Assembly: GCF_009372215.1 (NCBI RefSeq)
Contig: NZ_LWRV01000082.1
Coordinates: 1 to 64,000, forward strand
Source: Acinetobacter portensis
GTDB lineage: Bacteria; Pseudomonadota; Gammaproteobacteria; Pseudomonadales; Moraxellaceae
Direction of reading: 5' to 3'
Length of the DNA: 64,000 nt
The notes below the pieces were generated by a model. The model saw only the letters and a list, made by a program, of their open reading frames with translations. It was not told the DNA's origin and did no database searches. The stretch's first letter is position 1, and each line of letters opens with the position of its first letter. Made by a program: the position numbers and the translations under genes. Below are positions 37,220 through 47,169 of the stretch, piece after piece.

Positions 37220-38179
37220 GTGATGATAATGAATATGCCATTAAGTGATGAGCAAAAAAGAAGGTTAAAAATTTTAGAGCCAAGATTAGAACAGGCTATT
37301 CTTGATCAAAATCTAAAATTTGCTAAAGAGATAGTGGTGGACTTGCAATCTGTTTTGAGACCGACACGGCACTTTGTTCGATTAGTACAATCAAAAAATA
37401 AATTATGTGAGTTAGCAATTGAATTAGGGCAGTTTGATTCTATTTTAAAAATTTTGGAATCTAATATTAAGGTATTAAAACCTAAAACAAGAATTTATAT
37501 AGAGACGATATCATTGTTGGTAATCTACTATTTGCGTCTTAAGGATGTTGAAAAGGCTAAAAAGTATATTAAAGAAGTTTTGGAGAATCATACTGTTATA
37601 AAGACTGAGAGAACTCGGAAAATTTTTCATAGTGAAATTATTGATAGGTTTAATCAGGAAGTGGCAATTGCAACTTTGACTGGGTTTCATGATTTAACAA
37701 TAGATCAAGATGAAGTAGAAAGAGAGGCTATACGTATTATTCAGACATTGTCAGATGATGAGATTTATGCAGAGATAGGTAAATTTTCACCTCAATCCAC
37801 CAAAGATTTAATTTATGTGGTTCATGATTTTTCTGTGAAACAATTACCTTTTTCACAAAGAGTAATGCTACCTAGTCCTGATCAAAAAGTTAAAGATAAG
37901 GAGGTTGGTTTGACTGTTTATGAAGCAGTAAAAAGAGTGTTATATAACTCTATGTGTAACCCAGAGAGTGAGATATATAAGGCATGGTATACAAACGGAT
38001 TACAAGTTTTTTTAAATAAGAAATATATTTTAACAGCAGTAGTTGGCTCTCTGACAACATTAGGATTTGGTGCGACAATGGTAGTAGCATCTTTAGTTGC
38101 TTTGATAACAAAATTTGGTATTGAGGTATATTGTGAGAAAAATAAGCCTATTTATATTTCTAAAATTAGAGAGCTTTAG
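37220..38179 (+). CDS. Unrecognised 319-residue protein with C-terminal membrane hairpin
   Basis: I do not recognise this protein. It begins at GTG 37220 or at one of several nearby ATG codons (37223, 37229, 37235), none with a good ribosome binding site. Residues 1-150 look all-helical with a repeat-like pattern. An acidic middle follows (DQDEVEREA). Residues about 270-305 are hydrophobic (Ala, Val, Gly, Leu) and likely form one or two membrane helices before a Lys-rich end. Base composition is lower in G+C than its neighbours, and AGA/AGG codons are used freely, which suggests recent gain. It sits between the ilvC tail copy and an envelope glycosyltransferase, with no partner gene. Confidence 0.72.
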   Translation: MMIMNMPLSDEQKRRLKILEPRLEQAILDQNLKFAKEIVVDLQSVLRPTRHFVRLVQSKNKLCELAIELGQFDSILKILESNIKVLKPKTRIYIETISLLVIYYLRLKDVEKAKKYIKEVLENHTVIKTERTRKIFHSEIIDRFNQEVAIATLTGFHDLTIDQDEVEREAIRIIQTLSDDEIYAEIGKFSPQSTKDLIYVVHDFSVKQLPFSQRVMLPSPDQKVKDKEVGLTVYEAVKRVLYNSMCNPESEIYKAWYTNGLQVFLNKKYILTAVVGSLTTLGFGATMVVASLVALITKFGIEVYCEKNKPIYISKIREL

Positions 38180-38300
38180 TTTGTTTAAATAGATATTATT
38201 TACTAAATTTACATATAAAGTTTACGTTTAACCATCATCAAACTGTCACACATTCTATCTATGCTCAATAAAAGTACATAAAGTATAGATAGGTGTGGAA

Positions 38301-39575
38301 ATGACAACAATCGATACAGCCTTATTAAAACAACCAAACATCTTCGAAAAAAATCATTTCTACTTTAAAAAGAAAGAACGAGTTTCGATAACACATCCAT
38401 TTTTAGAAGACTTGGTTCGCCCACGCTTAAGAATCGCAATAGTCACAGAAACTTGGCCACCTGAAATAAATGGAGTGGCATTATCACTTCTACAATTATG
38501 CAAAGGCTTACAAAAACAAGGTCATAAAATACTACTGATTAGACCAGAACAAAAAAAATCATGTGAAGAGTTTCAACCAAACCAAGAATGCTTGGTAAAA
38601 GCGCAAAGTATTCCAAAATATCCACATTTACAATTTGGTTGGCCACAACTCAATAAAGTATCGCAAGCCATCGAAAAATTTGCGCCAAACGTCGTTCATA
38701 TTGTGACAGAAGGCCCTTTAGGCTTTACGGCATTACGTGTAGCAAAAGCCAAAAAACTTCCTATTTCAAGTGGCTTTCATTCATCATTTCACGATTTTAG
38801 TCGCTTTTTCGATTTGGCATTTTTACTTAAACCCATCCAACACTATCTTCGTTGGTTTCATAACAATACCAATGTCACATGCGTTCCAAGTGTAGATACA
38901 GAAAAAACATTAAGAGAATTTGGCGTGAAATGCCCATTGGTTGTTGTAGGAAGAGGTGTGGATACCATTCGCTTTTCACCTGAATTTAGATCTGCTGAAC
39001 TACGTGCAAAATGGGGCGCAAGTGATGAAACCCGAGTGATGATTTCAGTCGGGCGTTTATCGCCTGAAAAAGAAACGGATGTTGCCATTTACGCATTTCA
39101 AAGCATGAAGAAAACAGAAAAATACCCATCTAAATTGGTCATTGTTGGAGATGGACCAGATCGACAAAGGCTTGAATCTGTCATTGATTATGAAGATGTA
39201 ATCTTTACAGGTAGTTTGAGCGGAAAACAACTTTCGGAAGCCTATGCAAGCGCCGATGTTTTTATATTTCCAAGCCAAGTAGAAACATTCGGAAATGTTG
39301 TACTTGAAGCTATGGCTAGTGGATTACCTGTTATTGCCTACGATTATGCCTGTGCACACTTACATGTTTCACATGGCACAACGGGTTGGTTATCTGAATT
39401 GGGTAGGTCGGTCGACTTTTTTAAAAATGTGCAAAATTTACCGCAACGTTCAGAACTTGCCGAGATGGGTAAAGAAGCCAGAAAAATGGTGAAAAATATT
39501 GGTTGGAATCATCCTGTTCAGCAATTTGAGCAGGCTTTGTATGCAGTGGTTAAGGAGACGCAAATGACGTCCTAA
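38301..39575 (+). CDS. GT4 family glycosyltransferase, mannosyltransferase-like
   Basis: This 424-residue GT-B enzyme has an N-terminal acceptor domain (IAIVTETWPPEINGVALSL) and a C-terminal nucleotide-sugar domain with VGRLSPEKE and the EX7E block ETFGNVVLEAMASGLPV. It resembles the PimB/MgtA-type alpha-mannosyltransferases that glycosylate lipids. The ATG at 38301 is preferred over GTG 38295 because AGG lies 8 bp before it. It is followed 30 bp later by a PAP2 phosphatase gene, so glycolipid synthesis is plausible. The acceptor is unknown. Confidence 0.87.
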   Translation: MTTIDTALLKQPNIFEKNHFYFKKKERVSITHPFLEDLVRPRLRIAIVTETWPPEINGVALSLLQLCKGLQKQGHKILLIRPEQKKSCEEFQPNQECLVKAQSIPKYPHLQFGWPQLNKVSQAIEKFAPNVVHIVTEGPLGFTALRVAKAKKLPISSGFHSSFHDFSRFFDLAFLLKPIQHYLRWFHNNTNVTCVPSVDTEKTLREFGVKCPLVVVGRGVDTIRFSPEFRSAELRAKWGASDETRVMISVGRLSPEKETDVAIYAFQSMKKTEKYPSKLVIVGDGPDRQRLESVIDYEDVIFTGSLSGKQLSEAYASADVFIFPSQVETFGNVVLEAMASGLPVIAYDYACAHLHVSHGTTGWLSELGRSVDFFKNVQNLPQRSELAEMGKEARKMVKNIGWNHPVQQFEQALYAVVKETQMTS

Positions 39576-39605
39576 ATATTAAGCAAAAGCTTAAGGAGAA
39601 ATATA

Positions 39606-40157
39606 ATGAATTTTCAAACTGTAAAAATAAGAATGTTAGATCTCGACCTCAAAGGTTGCTTGTACTTAAATCAATTTTCACATGAAGAACGTGTAGCTAC
39701 TTTTTTTAAAATCATTAGTAAACTAGGTGATGGTGCATTTTGGTATGTCATACTCGTTTCTGTGTGGGTGTTACAGGGTGTGCAATATACGCCACAGATA
39801 CTTTACGTGGTTTTGGGTGGAGCGGTTGGAACGCTGATTTATAAAATTCTAAAAAGTAAAACAGTTCGACCACGACCTTATCAGGTGCATCAGGTAATTC
39901 GATTAGGTGAAAGACCGCTCGATCATTTTAGTTTTCCATCGGGTCATACCCTACATGCTGTTATGGCGACCATTATTTTTGGATATATTCAACCTATCTT
40001 ACTTGTGCTTATGTTGCCGTTTACCGTATTGGTTGCAGTGTCTAGAATGATTTTAGGTTTGCATTATCCGAGTGATGTTGTGGTTGGTGCTGTTATTGGT
40101 GGTGCTGTTGCAAGTGGCATTGTTTTAAGTGCACCTTATTTTAATGTGATGATTTAA
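39606..40157 (+). CDS. PAP2 family membrane phosphatase
   Basis: This 183-residue protein with five or so membrane helices has all three PAP2 motifs: KSKTVRPRP, PSGHT and SRMILGLHYPSD. It would hydrolyse phosphatidate, phosphatidylglycerol phosphate or undecaprenyl pyrophosphate on the outer side of the inner membrane. AAGGAG precedes the ATG. Pairing with the upstream glycosyltransferase suggests a shared lipid substrate. Confidence 0.88.
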   Translation: MNFQTVKIRMLDLDLKGCLYLNQFSHEERVATFFKIISKLGDGAFWYVILVSVWVLQGVQYTPQILYVVLGGAVGTLIYKILKSKTVRPRPYQVHQVIRLGERPLDHFSFPSGHTLHAVMATIIFGYIQPILLVLMLPFTVLVAVSRMILGLHYPSDVVVGAVIGGAVASGIVLSAPYFNVMI

Positions 40158-40285
40158 CTTTAAAAACTCAATTCATGGCATTGAAGTGCGTTTGCAATTA
40201 AAATAAAGATGAGTGTGATGAAAGATTCACTGAATTTTCAAAAAATTTGATAAAATAAGAAATATTTGACGTTTTAGGAAATCCC

Positions 40286-40486
40286 ATGGGTTTACGTTGG
40301 ACAGATACAATGGATATCGCGATTGAGCTGTATGAAGCACATCCCGATGTCGATCCACAATGGATTCGCTTTACAGATTTACATGCTTGGGTATGTGCAT
40401 TGCCACAATTTAGCGATGACCCAACAAAATCGACAGAAGGTTTGTTAGAGGCAATTCAAATGGCTTGGATTGACGAAGCAAACTGA
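40286..40486 (+). CDS. iscX: Fe-S cluster assembly protein IscX
   Basis: This 66-residue acidic protein has the family blocks MGLRWTDTMDIAIELYE and FTDLHAWV. IscX binds IscS and iron and modulates Fe-S cluster assembly. In many bacteria it ends the isc operon, but here it stands apart, just before ndk. Length is exactly that of the family. Confidence 0.94.
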   Translation: MGLRWTDTMDIAIELYEAHPDVDPQWIRFTDLHAWVCALPQFSDDPTKSTEGLLEAIQMAWIDEAN

Positions 40487-40533
40487 TTTTCACATTAAAA
40501 ATCAAATTATTTACATATCAAAAGCGGAAAAAA

Positions 40534-40556
40534 GCGCATTATTCGGTATAATGCGC
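40534..40556 (+). promoter_or_regulatory. Inverted repeat overlapping the ndk -10 box
   Basis: Perfect 9-base arms GCGCATTAT and ATAATGCGC flank TCGGT, and the right arm contains most of a TATAAT -10 box (40547-40552) about 40 bp before ndk. No good -35 box is present. It may be an operator or a site for an activator, or the iscX 3' stem. Confidence 0.5.
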
Positions 40557-40593
40557 CAAAATTTCGTGTCTACATTGACTTAAGGAGCCTATC

Positions 40594-41025
40594 ATGGCTA
40601 TTGAACGTACATTATCTATCGTTAAACCAGATGCAGTTGCTAAAAACCACATTGGTGACATCTTTGCTCGTTTCGAGAAAGCTGGTCTTCAAATCGTTGC
40701 AACTAAAATGAAACATTTGACTCAAGCTGAAGCTGAAGGCTTCTACGCTGAGCACAAAGAACGTGGTTTCTTTGCTGACTTAGTTGCTTTCATGACTTCT
40801 GGTCCAGTTGTTGTTTCAGTTCTTGAAGGCGAAAACGCTGTTCTTGCTCACCGTGACATCCTTGGCGCGACTAACCCTAAAGAAGCTGCTGCTGGTACTA
40901 TCCGTGCAGACTTCGCTGTAAGCATCGACGAAAACGCTGCTCACGGTTCTGACTCTGTAGCATCAGCTGATCGTGAAGTTAACTACTTCTTCGCTCAAAC
41001 TGAGATTGCTCCACGTACTCGTTAA
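40594..41025 (+). CDS. ndk: Nucleoside diphosphate kinase
   Basis: This 143-residue kinase equalises nucleoside triphosphate pools through a phospho-His. It has the start [14 protein letters not shown] and the active-site end [19 protein letters not shown] lies before the ATG. Codon use looks highly optimised, as expected for an abundant protein. Confidence 0.98.
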   Translation: MAIERTLSIVKPDAVAKNHIGDIFARFEKAGLQIVATKMKHLTQAEAEGFYAEHKERGFFADLVAFMTSGPVVVSVLEGENAVLAHRDILGATNPKEAAAGTIRADFAVSIDENAAHGSDSVASADREVNYFFAQTEIAPRTR

Positions 41026-41037
41026 TTCGCAGTATTC

Positions 41038-41076
41038 AAACCAGATAAGTGTTATTATACTTATCTGGTTTTTTTA
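41038..41076 (+). terminator. Rho-independent terminator after ndk
   Basis: Arms AAACCAGATAAGT and ACTTATCTGGTTT enclose an 8-base loop and lead into eight T. Confidence 0.94.
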
Positions 41077-41147
41077 TTCTCTGAATAATGCTTTGCTCGC
41101 ATATTGAGCTTCTCCCTTCATCTTTAGACATAGTTTAGGTAATACAC

Positions 41148-42383
41148 ATGAGTACTGAAGTAGTCGCTACATCAGCAATTTCTGATGCACAGCAACAATC
41201 TCCATCCGCTCCGACGCAGCAAAATACTGTTACGAAAGTGAACTTACTTGGCATGTCACGTCCGCAAATGGAAAAATTCTTCGAAGAAATTGGAGAGAAA
41301 AAATTCCGTGCAGGACAGGTGATGAAATGGATTCATCAATTTTTTGTAACTGATTTTGCAGAAATGACCAATATTTCTGGCAAGTTACGTGAAAAATTGG
41401 AAAAAATTAGCTTTATTGAAGCACCAGAAGTTGTTCATAAAAACTATTCTAAAGATGGCACTCGTAAATGGGTTTTCCGTGTAGGCGAAGGTGATGGTTC
41501 TTTAGTTGAAACCGTACTTATTCCTGCAGAGCATCGTAGTGGCTTACGTCGTACTTTATGTATTTCTTCACAAGTAGGCTGTGCGCTAGATTGCTCATTC
41601 TGTTCGACAGGTAAACAAGGTTTCCAACGTGACTTAAACCAAGCTGAAATTATTGGTCAGCTTTGGGTGGCTAACTATTCATATATGGAAGATGTGCCAG
41701 TTCTTGAGCGTGAGCGTTCGGTAACAAACGTAGTGATGATGGGAATGGGTGAACCACTTCTTAACTACGACGCCGTGCTTAATTCAATGCGTATTATGCT
41801 CGATGACTTTGCATATGGTATGTCAAAACGCCGTGTGACTTTATCGACTTCAGGTGTTGTGCCTAAAATCGATCAATTGGTGAAAGATATTGATGTCGCT
41901 TTGGCGATTTCATTGCATGCACCAAATGACGAGCTTCGTAATGAACTTGTACCGATTAATAAAAAATATCCACTTGAACAATTGATTGCTGCGTGTCAAC
42001 GTTATATAACAAAAGACGGCAACGAAAGTTCACGTAAACATGTCACTATTGAATATGTTATGTTAGACGGTGTGAACGACAGTTTGGTTCACGCAGAACA
42101 AATGATTAAGTTGTTGAAAAATTTACCAAGCAAAATCAACTTGATTCCATTTAACCCGTTTCCACATGCACCATACGAACGTTCAAGTCGAAATAAAATT
42201 ATTTCTTTCCAAAAAGCTTTGTCTGATGCAGGATTTGTGTGTACGATTCGTCAGACACGTGGTGATGATATTGATGCTGCATGTGGTCAATTGGTTGGTC
42301 AAGTTGCAGATCGTACTCGACGTGCAGAACAATGGAAAAAGAAAGTTGCAGCGCAAAATGAGATCATACGCTCGCAAGGATAA
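41148..42383 (+). CDS. rlmN: Dual-specificity rRNA/tRNA adenine C2 methyltransferase RlmN
   Basis: This 411-residue radical SAM enzyme has the cluster motif CALDCSFC (C-x3-C-x2-C), GMGEPLLN and the conserved C-terminal Cys in [14 protein letters not shown]. It methylates A2503 of 23S rRNA and A37 of some tRNAs. The N-terminus is about 30 residues longer and Gln/Thr/Ser-rich relative to typical members. It starts the conserved rlmN-der block. Confidence 0.97.
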   Translation: MSTEVVATSAISDAQQQSPSAPTQQNTVTKVNLLGMSRPQMEKFFEEIGEKKFRAGQVMKWIHQFFVTDFAEMTNISGKLREKLEKISFIEAPEVVHKNYSKDGTRKWVFRVGEGDGSLVETVLIPAEHRSGLRRTLCISSQVGCALDCSFCSTGKQGFQRDLNQAEIIGQLWVANYSYMEDVPVLERERSVTNVVMMGMGEPLLNYDAVLNSMRIMLDDFAYGMSKRRVTLSTSGVVPKIDQLVKDIDVALAISLHAPNDELRNELVPINKKYPLEQLIAACQRYITKDGNESSRKHVTIEYVMLDGVNDSLVHAEQMIKLLKNLPSKINLIPFNPFPHAPYERSSRNKIISFQKALSDAGFVCTIRQTRGDDIDAACGQLVGQVADRTRRAEQWKKKVAAQNEIIRSQG

Positions 42384-42401
42384 TGAAATAGGGGAAGTCA
42401 A

Positions 42402-43205
42402 TTGCGTAAGCCTAATCTAAAAATCTTAATCTCATCTTTAATGGTGAGTGTTACTTTTTTGGTTGTGGGTTGTCAGACGGTTTCTGATCGCAAGGTTGAT
42501 CCTAAAAAAGCAGTTCAAGCGAGAACTCAATTGGCTGCTGAATATATTAAAACAGGTGATTTTGACGCAGCTAAACGTGAATTAGACCAAGCAATGGTAC
42601 TAAATTCACGAGATGCGCTTGCAAATATGATGATGGGTGTGTTGTTACAGCGTGAAGGTAGTGCGCTCAATATACAAAAAGCTGAACGTTATTTTAAAAC
42701 TGCGGTTTCTTCAGCGCCTAAAAATGCACAGGCTCGTAACAACTATGGTACTTATTTGTACCAAACAGAACGGTATAATGATGCTTTAACGCAATTTAAT
42801 ATTGCAGGCTCAACACTTGGTTATGATCAGCGTTATACTGCACTAGAAAGTGCGGGTAGGGTTTATTTAAAGCTTGGTGATGTAGCCAATGCCGAAAAAG
42901 CATTTAATCATGCCTTAAATGTTAACCGTAGCTCGTATTTCTCTATGGTTGAGCTAGCAGAAATTCATTATTTAAGACAAGATATTCCTGCTGCAACTAA
43001 ACTTTATGATAATTCTGTTAGTTTGGTTGGGCAAAATAATCAAAATGCACGTGCGTTATGGGTAGGTATTCGACTTGCACGCGCAAATGATAATCCAATG
43101 CAAATGCAAGTTTTGGTTAATCAACTGAGAGCTTTATATCCAGATAGCCCTGAATATCAACGTTATTTGCAATTACAGTACAGTACTGAGGTCGTATGGA
43201 AGTAA
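42402..43205 (+). CDS. pilF: Type IV pilus biogenesis lipoprotein PilF/PilW
   Basis: This 267-residue tetratricopeptide protein has lipobox LVVGC (Cys24) and about six TPR units. It is the pilotin that localises and assembles the PilQ secretin in the outer membrane, needed for twitching and natural transformation. A TTG start at 42402 is supported by GGGGAAG just upstream and because later ATG codons would destroy the lipoprotein signal. It overlaps rodZ by 10 nt. Confidence 0.92.
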   Translation: MRKPNLKILISSLMVSVTFLVVGCQTVSDRKVDPKKAVQARTQLAAEYIKTGDFDAAKRELDQAMVLNSRDALANMMMGVLLQREGSALNIQKAERYFKTAVSSAPKNAQARNNYGTYLYQTERYNDALTQFNIAGSTLGYDQRYTALESAGRVYLKLGDVANAEKAFNHALNVNRSSYFSMVELAEIHYLRQDIPAATKLYDNSVSLVGQNNQNARALWVGIRLARANDNPMQMQVLVNQLRALYPDSPEYQRYLQLQYSTEVVWK

Positions 43206-43990
43206 ATCCTAATTCACAGCAACCGACAGGTTTAAATGCCACACCAAATGCATTAGGAAATGTACAGCGTCCGGGTGAATACCTTCGTCAAATTCGTCTG
43301 AATCAAAAGAAAGAATTAGAAGATGTTGCAGCTGAACTTAAGATCTCAGTAAAGACTTTAACGGCTTTAGAAAAAGATGAATATACATCTTTACCTGAAG
43401 CAACGTTTATTAAAGGCTATTACCGTACTTATGCAAAATTTCTTAATGTTGATGCGACAGCAGTCATTCAACGTTTCGATGAAATATATACCAATGATAC
43501 GGGTTTGCTTCCAAATCATGCCTTAAATAACTCTCCTATTAAATTTATGGGCAAATTGCCAGGTTCTAATAGTGAGCGTAATCGCAAGTGGTTAAAGCGT
43601 TTTGCTTTGCTTGTACTTGTTGTTGTCGTTATTTGGGGTGTTATTGCGGCTATTCAGAATTTTTCAAAATCAGATGAATCTGAAAAACCTGAAGTAACGA
43701 CATCAGAGCAATCGGACGTTCAAGTATTAACAATGAATGACGCTGCTGTAGTGTCTGGCGATCAATTGGTATTGAAATTTAATCGTCCTACGTCAGTACA
43801 CATTGTTGACTCAACAAGCAAAGTACTTGCTACAGGTCGTCAATCATCAGAATTAAAACTTCATGGTGAAACGCCATTCCAAATTCGCTTGGATGATGCA
43901 TCTGCAGTATCTTTAAGTCTTAATAACGAAGATATTTCATTGTCTCCATACACAGTGAACGGTAAAGCAGAATTCCGTTTATCACGTTAA
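43196..43990 (+). CDS. rodZ: Cytoskeleton-associated protein RodZ
   Basis: This 264-residue protein has an N-terminal HTH_25-type helix-turn-helix (about 25-90, LRQIRLNQKKELEDVAAEL), a basic juxtamembrane stretch, one membrane helix near 140-160 and a C-terminal DUF4115 periplasmic beta domain. RodZ links MreB filaments to the elongation machinery. It lies between pilF and ispG as in many gammaproteobacteria. Confidence 0.9.
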   Translation: MEVNPNSQQPTGLNATPNALGNVQRPGEYLRQIRLNQKKELEDVAAELKISVKTLTALEKDEYTSLPEATFIKGYYRTYAKFLNVDATAVIQRFDEIYTNDTGLLPNHALNNSPIKFMGKLPGSNSERNRKWLKRFALLVLVVVVIWGVIAAIQNFSKSDESEKPEVTTSEQSDVQVLTMNDAAVVSGDQLVLKFNRPTSVHIVDSTSKVLATGRQSSELKLHGETPFQIRLDDASAVSLSLNNEDISLSPYTVNGKAEFRLSR

Positions 43991-44013
43991 TGGATCGAGA
44001 GTAGAGCGAAATC

Positions 44014-45135
44014 ATGATTGTAAACCCAATTAAACGCCGTCCCACTCGTAAAATTCGAGTGGGTTCTGTGTATGTTGGTGGTGATGCGCCAATCAGCATC
44101 CAAAGTATGACCAACACAGAAACATGTGATGTCGATGCAACAGTTGCGCAAATTCAACGTTGTGTAGATGTTGGTGCCGATATTATGCGTGTATCTGTTC
44201 CATCAATGGAGGCAGCTGCTGCATTTGGTGAAATTCGTAAGCGTGTAAATGTACCTTTGGTTGCAGATATCCACTTCGATTATAAAATTGCACTTGCTGT
44301 TGCAGACTTGGGCGCAGATTGTCTGCGTATTAACCCTGGTAATATTGGTTCAGAAGCCAAAATTCGCGAAGTGGTTGCAGCTGCACGTCATAACGATATT
44401 TCAATGCGTATTGGTGTAAATGCAGGCTCATTGGAAAAAGATATTCAGAAAAAATATGGCGAACCGACAGGTGAAGCTTTGCTTGAATCGGCAATGCGCC
44501 ATATCGATATTTTAGACCGTTTAGATTTTAAAGAATTTAAAGTTTCGGTAAAAGCATCGAATGTGTTTTTAACCATGGATGCTTATCGTTTATTGTCTGC
44601 GCAAATTGATAATCCGCTGCATTTGGGTGTAACCGAAGCAGGGGTATATCGTACAGGTTCAGTCAAATCGGCAATCGCATTAGGTGGTTTGTTGATGGAC
44701 GGTATAGGCGATACCATGCGTATTTCCTTGGCTGCAGAACCTGAAGAAGAAATTAAAATTGGTTTTGATATTTTAAAGTCATTGGGTCTTCGTTCAAACG
44801 GCATTAATTTTATTGCATGTCCAAGTTGTTCACGCCAAGAGTTCAATGTTATTAAGGTCATGCAAGCGCTTGAAGAGCGTTTAGAAGATATTCGTACACC
44901 AATGGATGTTTCAGTGATTGGTTGTAAAGTGAATGGTCCAGGTGAAGCTAAAGAAGCTGATATTGGCGTAGTTGGTGCTGCACCACGTTCATTAGTTTAT
45001 CGTAATGGTGAAAAAAGCCATTTAATCGATACCAATCAATTGGTTGACGAAATTGAAAATATGGTTCGTCAACGTGTTATCGAGCTTGAAGACGCTAAGT
45101 CGAAAGAGATTATTCGCACAAGTTTTTCTGAGTAG
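44014..45135 (+). CDS. ispG: 4-hydroxy-3-methylbut-2-enyl diphosphate synthase
   Basis: This 373-residue [4Fe-4S] enzyme of the MEP isoprenoid pathway has cluster ligands in [10 protein letters not shown] and CKVNGPGEA and the N-terminal TIM-barrel block [17 protein letters not shown]. It converts MEcPP to HMBPP. It lies between rodZ and hisS (3-bp gap). Confidence 0.97.
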   Translation: MIVNPIKRRPTRKIRVGSVYVGGDAPISIQSMTNTETCDVDATVAQIQRCVDVGADIMRVSVPSMEAAAAFGEIRKRVNVPLVADIHFDYKIALAVADLGADCLRINPGNIGSEAKIREVVAAARHNDISMRIGVNAGSLEKDIQKKYGEPTGEALLESAMRHIDILDRLDFKEFKVSVKASNVFLTMDAYRLLSAQIDNPLHLGVTEAGVYRTGSVKSAIALGGLLMDGIGDTMRISLAAEPEEEIKIGFDILKSLGLRSNGINFIACPSCSRQEFNVIKVMQALEERLEDIRTPMDVSVIGCKVNGPGEAKEADIGVVGAAPRSLVYRNGEKSHLIDTNQLVDEIENMVRQRVIELEDAKSKEIIRTSFSE

Positions 45136-45138
45136 ATC

Positions 45139-46434
45139 ATGAGTTCAATTGTAGCAATTAAAGGTTTTAATGATATTCTCCCAACGCAAACACCTGCTTG
45201 GAGACGTTTAGAACAACATCTATCGGCATTGATGGATGCTTACGGTTATCAACAAATTCGTTTGCCCATTGTTGAGCAAACAAATTTGTTCAAGCGTTCA
45301 ATTGGTGATGCGACAGATATCGTAGAAAAAGAAATGTACACCTTTTTTGATAAAGGTAATCCGCCAGAATCTTTGACTTTACGTCCTGAAGGCACTGCGG
45401 GTTGTGTACGTGCAATGCTTGAGCATAATTTGCTTCGTGGTGCTACGCCACGTGTGTGGTATGTGGGACCAATGTTCCGCTATGAAAAACCACAAAAAGG
45501 TCGTTATCGTCAATTCCACCAATTTGGTGTGGAAACTTTTGGTGTTGCAACGCCAGATCAAGATGCTGAACTTATTTTAATGACTGCACGTTTATGGAAA
45601 CGTATGGGTGTTGCAGATAAAGTTCAACTTGAATTAAATACTTTGGGTGAGTCTGACGAACGTGCAGCATATCGTGCGGCTTTGGTTGAATTTTTAGAAG
45701 TTCATAAAGCAAATTTAGACGAAGATTCACAACGTCGTTTAACTACAAACCCATTGCGTATCCTTGATTCTAAAGATGCTAAAACTCAAGCAATTTTAGA
45801 AAATGCGCCAAAACTTCACGACTTTATGGGTGAAGAAACATTGGCACATTTTAATCAATTGCAACAGTATTTAACGGATGCTGGTGTGAGCTTTGTGATT
45901 AATCAAAAACTCGTTCGTGGTTTAGATTATTACAACAAAACTGTATTTGAATGGACAACGACACATTTGGGTTCTCAAGGAACTGTATGTGCCGGTGGTC
46001 GTTACGATGGTTTGGTTGGTCAGCTGAAAGGTAAAGCGGATCAAACTGTTCCTGCTGTTGGTTTTGCAATGGGTATGGAGCGTTTATTACTTCTTCTTGA
46101 ACAAGTTGAAGACAATACGCCAGTACGTGATTGTGAAGTGTTCTTATTGGCAGATCCTGCATCTCAAGGTAAAGCACTTGTACTTGCAGAGCAAATTCGT
46201 AACCAATTAGAAGATGCAGCAAGTTCTATTCGTTTCAAGGTGGGTTCACAAGGTTCAATGAAGAGCCAAATGAAAAAAGCCGATCAGTCTGGTGCTATTT
46301 TCGCGTTGATTTTAGGTGAACGTGAATGGGATGCTCAGAAAATTAACGTGAAAGAGTTAGCAACAGCAGAACAAACTGAAGTTGCAATTAATGAAATCGT
46401 CCCTTTCATTATTGAAAAACTTTCTTCAAAATAA
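45139..46434 (+). CDS. hisS: Histidyl-tRNA synthetase
   Basis: This 431-residue class II synthetase has motif 2 [20 protein letters not shown], the His-specific block [15 protein letters not shown], motif 3 GFAMGMERL and a C-terminal anticodon domain. It begins 3 bp after ispG stops. Confidence 0.97.
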   Translation: MSSIVAIKGFNDILPTQTPAWRRLEQHLSALMDAYGYQQIRLPIVEQTNLFKRSIGDATDIVEKEMYTFFDKGNPPESLTLRPEGTAGCVRAMLEHNLLRGATPRVWYVGPMFRYEKPQKGRYRQFHQFGVETFGVATPDQDAELILMTARLWKRMGVADKVQLELNTLGESDERAAYRAALVEFLEVHKANLDEDSQRRLTTNPLRILDSKDAKTQAILENAPKLHDFMGEETLAHFNQLQQYLTDAGVSFVINQKLVRGLDYYNKTVFEWTTTHLGSQGTVCAGGRYDGLVGQLKGKADQTVPAVGFAMGMERLLLLLEQVEDNTPVRDCEVFLLADPASQGKALVLAEQIRNQLEDAASSIRFKVGSQGSMKSQMKKADQSGAIFALILGEREWDAQKINVKELATAEQTEVAINEIVPFIIEKLSSK

Positions 46435-46464
46435 GCCAAAAAATACGAGGAATAAGGTAATCAC

Positions 46465-47169
46465 ATGAGCGCATTAAGTGAAGAAGAACAACTTGATAGT
46501 TTAAAATCTTTTACTAAGAAGTATGGTTCTGCCATGATTAGTGGGGTTTTAATTGCGTTGATTGCCTTTTTCGGGTGGCAATGGTGGCAAAAAAAGACTT
46601 TGGCTGAAAATCAAATGAATACAGCCAAAGTTCAACAACTTATGGATGATGCTGCAAATGCAGAATCAAATCCAAATGCATATAATGATTTAGTCGCGAC
46701 TGCTGACAAAATTGTGAAAGAAGCTCCAGATTCAGCTCAAGCGATTCAAGTTCAATTGCTTATGGCTAAACTTGCATATGATAAATCTGATTATGCTGGC
46801 GCTGAAAAAGCATTAAAGAAAGTTGAAAACTCAAAAGTTAAAGACGAAGGCTTAGTTTCAATTTTGAAACTTCGTTTGGGTTATGCTCAACTTGCACAAA
46901 ATAAATATGATGAAGCAATTAAAACATTTAATTTAGTCACAGAGCCATCATTCAAAGCGGTTGTAGATGAAGCTCGTGGCGATGTATATGTTGCTAAAAA
47001 AGATATTGAAAATGCAAAAAAATCGTACCAAAGTGCATGGAATGAATTATTAGAACATAAACAAGATCGTCAAATTTTACAAATTAAACTCGAAAGCGTT
47101 GGCGTTTTAGTAGAAGATGCAGATGTAGAACGCCCAATATTAGACACTCAAGTGGATGAGACTTCATGA
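46465..47169 (+). CDS. yfgM: SecYEG-ancillary TPR protein YfgM
   Basis: This 234-residue protein has a cytosolic N-terminus starting MSALSEEEQLDSLKSFTKKY, one membrane helix near 27-45 and a periplasmic TPR domain. YfgM in E. coli joins the SecYEG-PpiD translocon and helps secreted proteins fold. Its stop overlaps bamB by 4 nt. Confidence 0.92.
   Translation: MSALSEEEQLDSLKSFTKKYGSAMISGVLIALIAFFGWQWWQKKTLAENQMNTAKVQQLMDDAANAESNPNAYNDLVATADKIVKEAPDSAQAIQVQLLMAKLAYDKSDYAGAEKALKKVENSKVKDEGLVSILKLRLGYAQLAQNKYDEAIKTFNLVTEPSFKAVVDEARGDVYVAKKDIENAKKSYQSAWNELLEHKQDRQILQIKLESVGVLVEDADVERPILDTQVDETS

Noticed and set aside
42166-42420. Frame overlapping the end of rlmN and start of pilF
   Set aside because: It is a different frame within rlmN with unnatural Cys/Val/Leu composition; rlmN and pilF explain the region.
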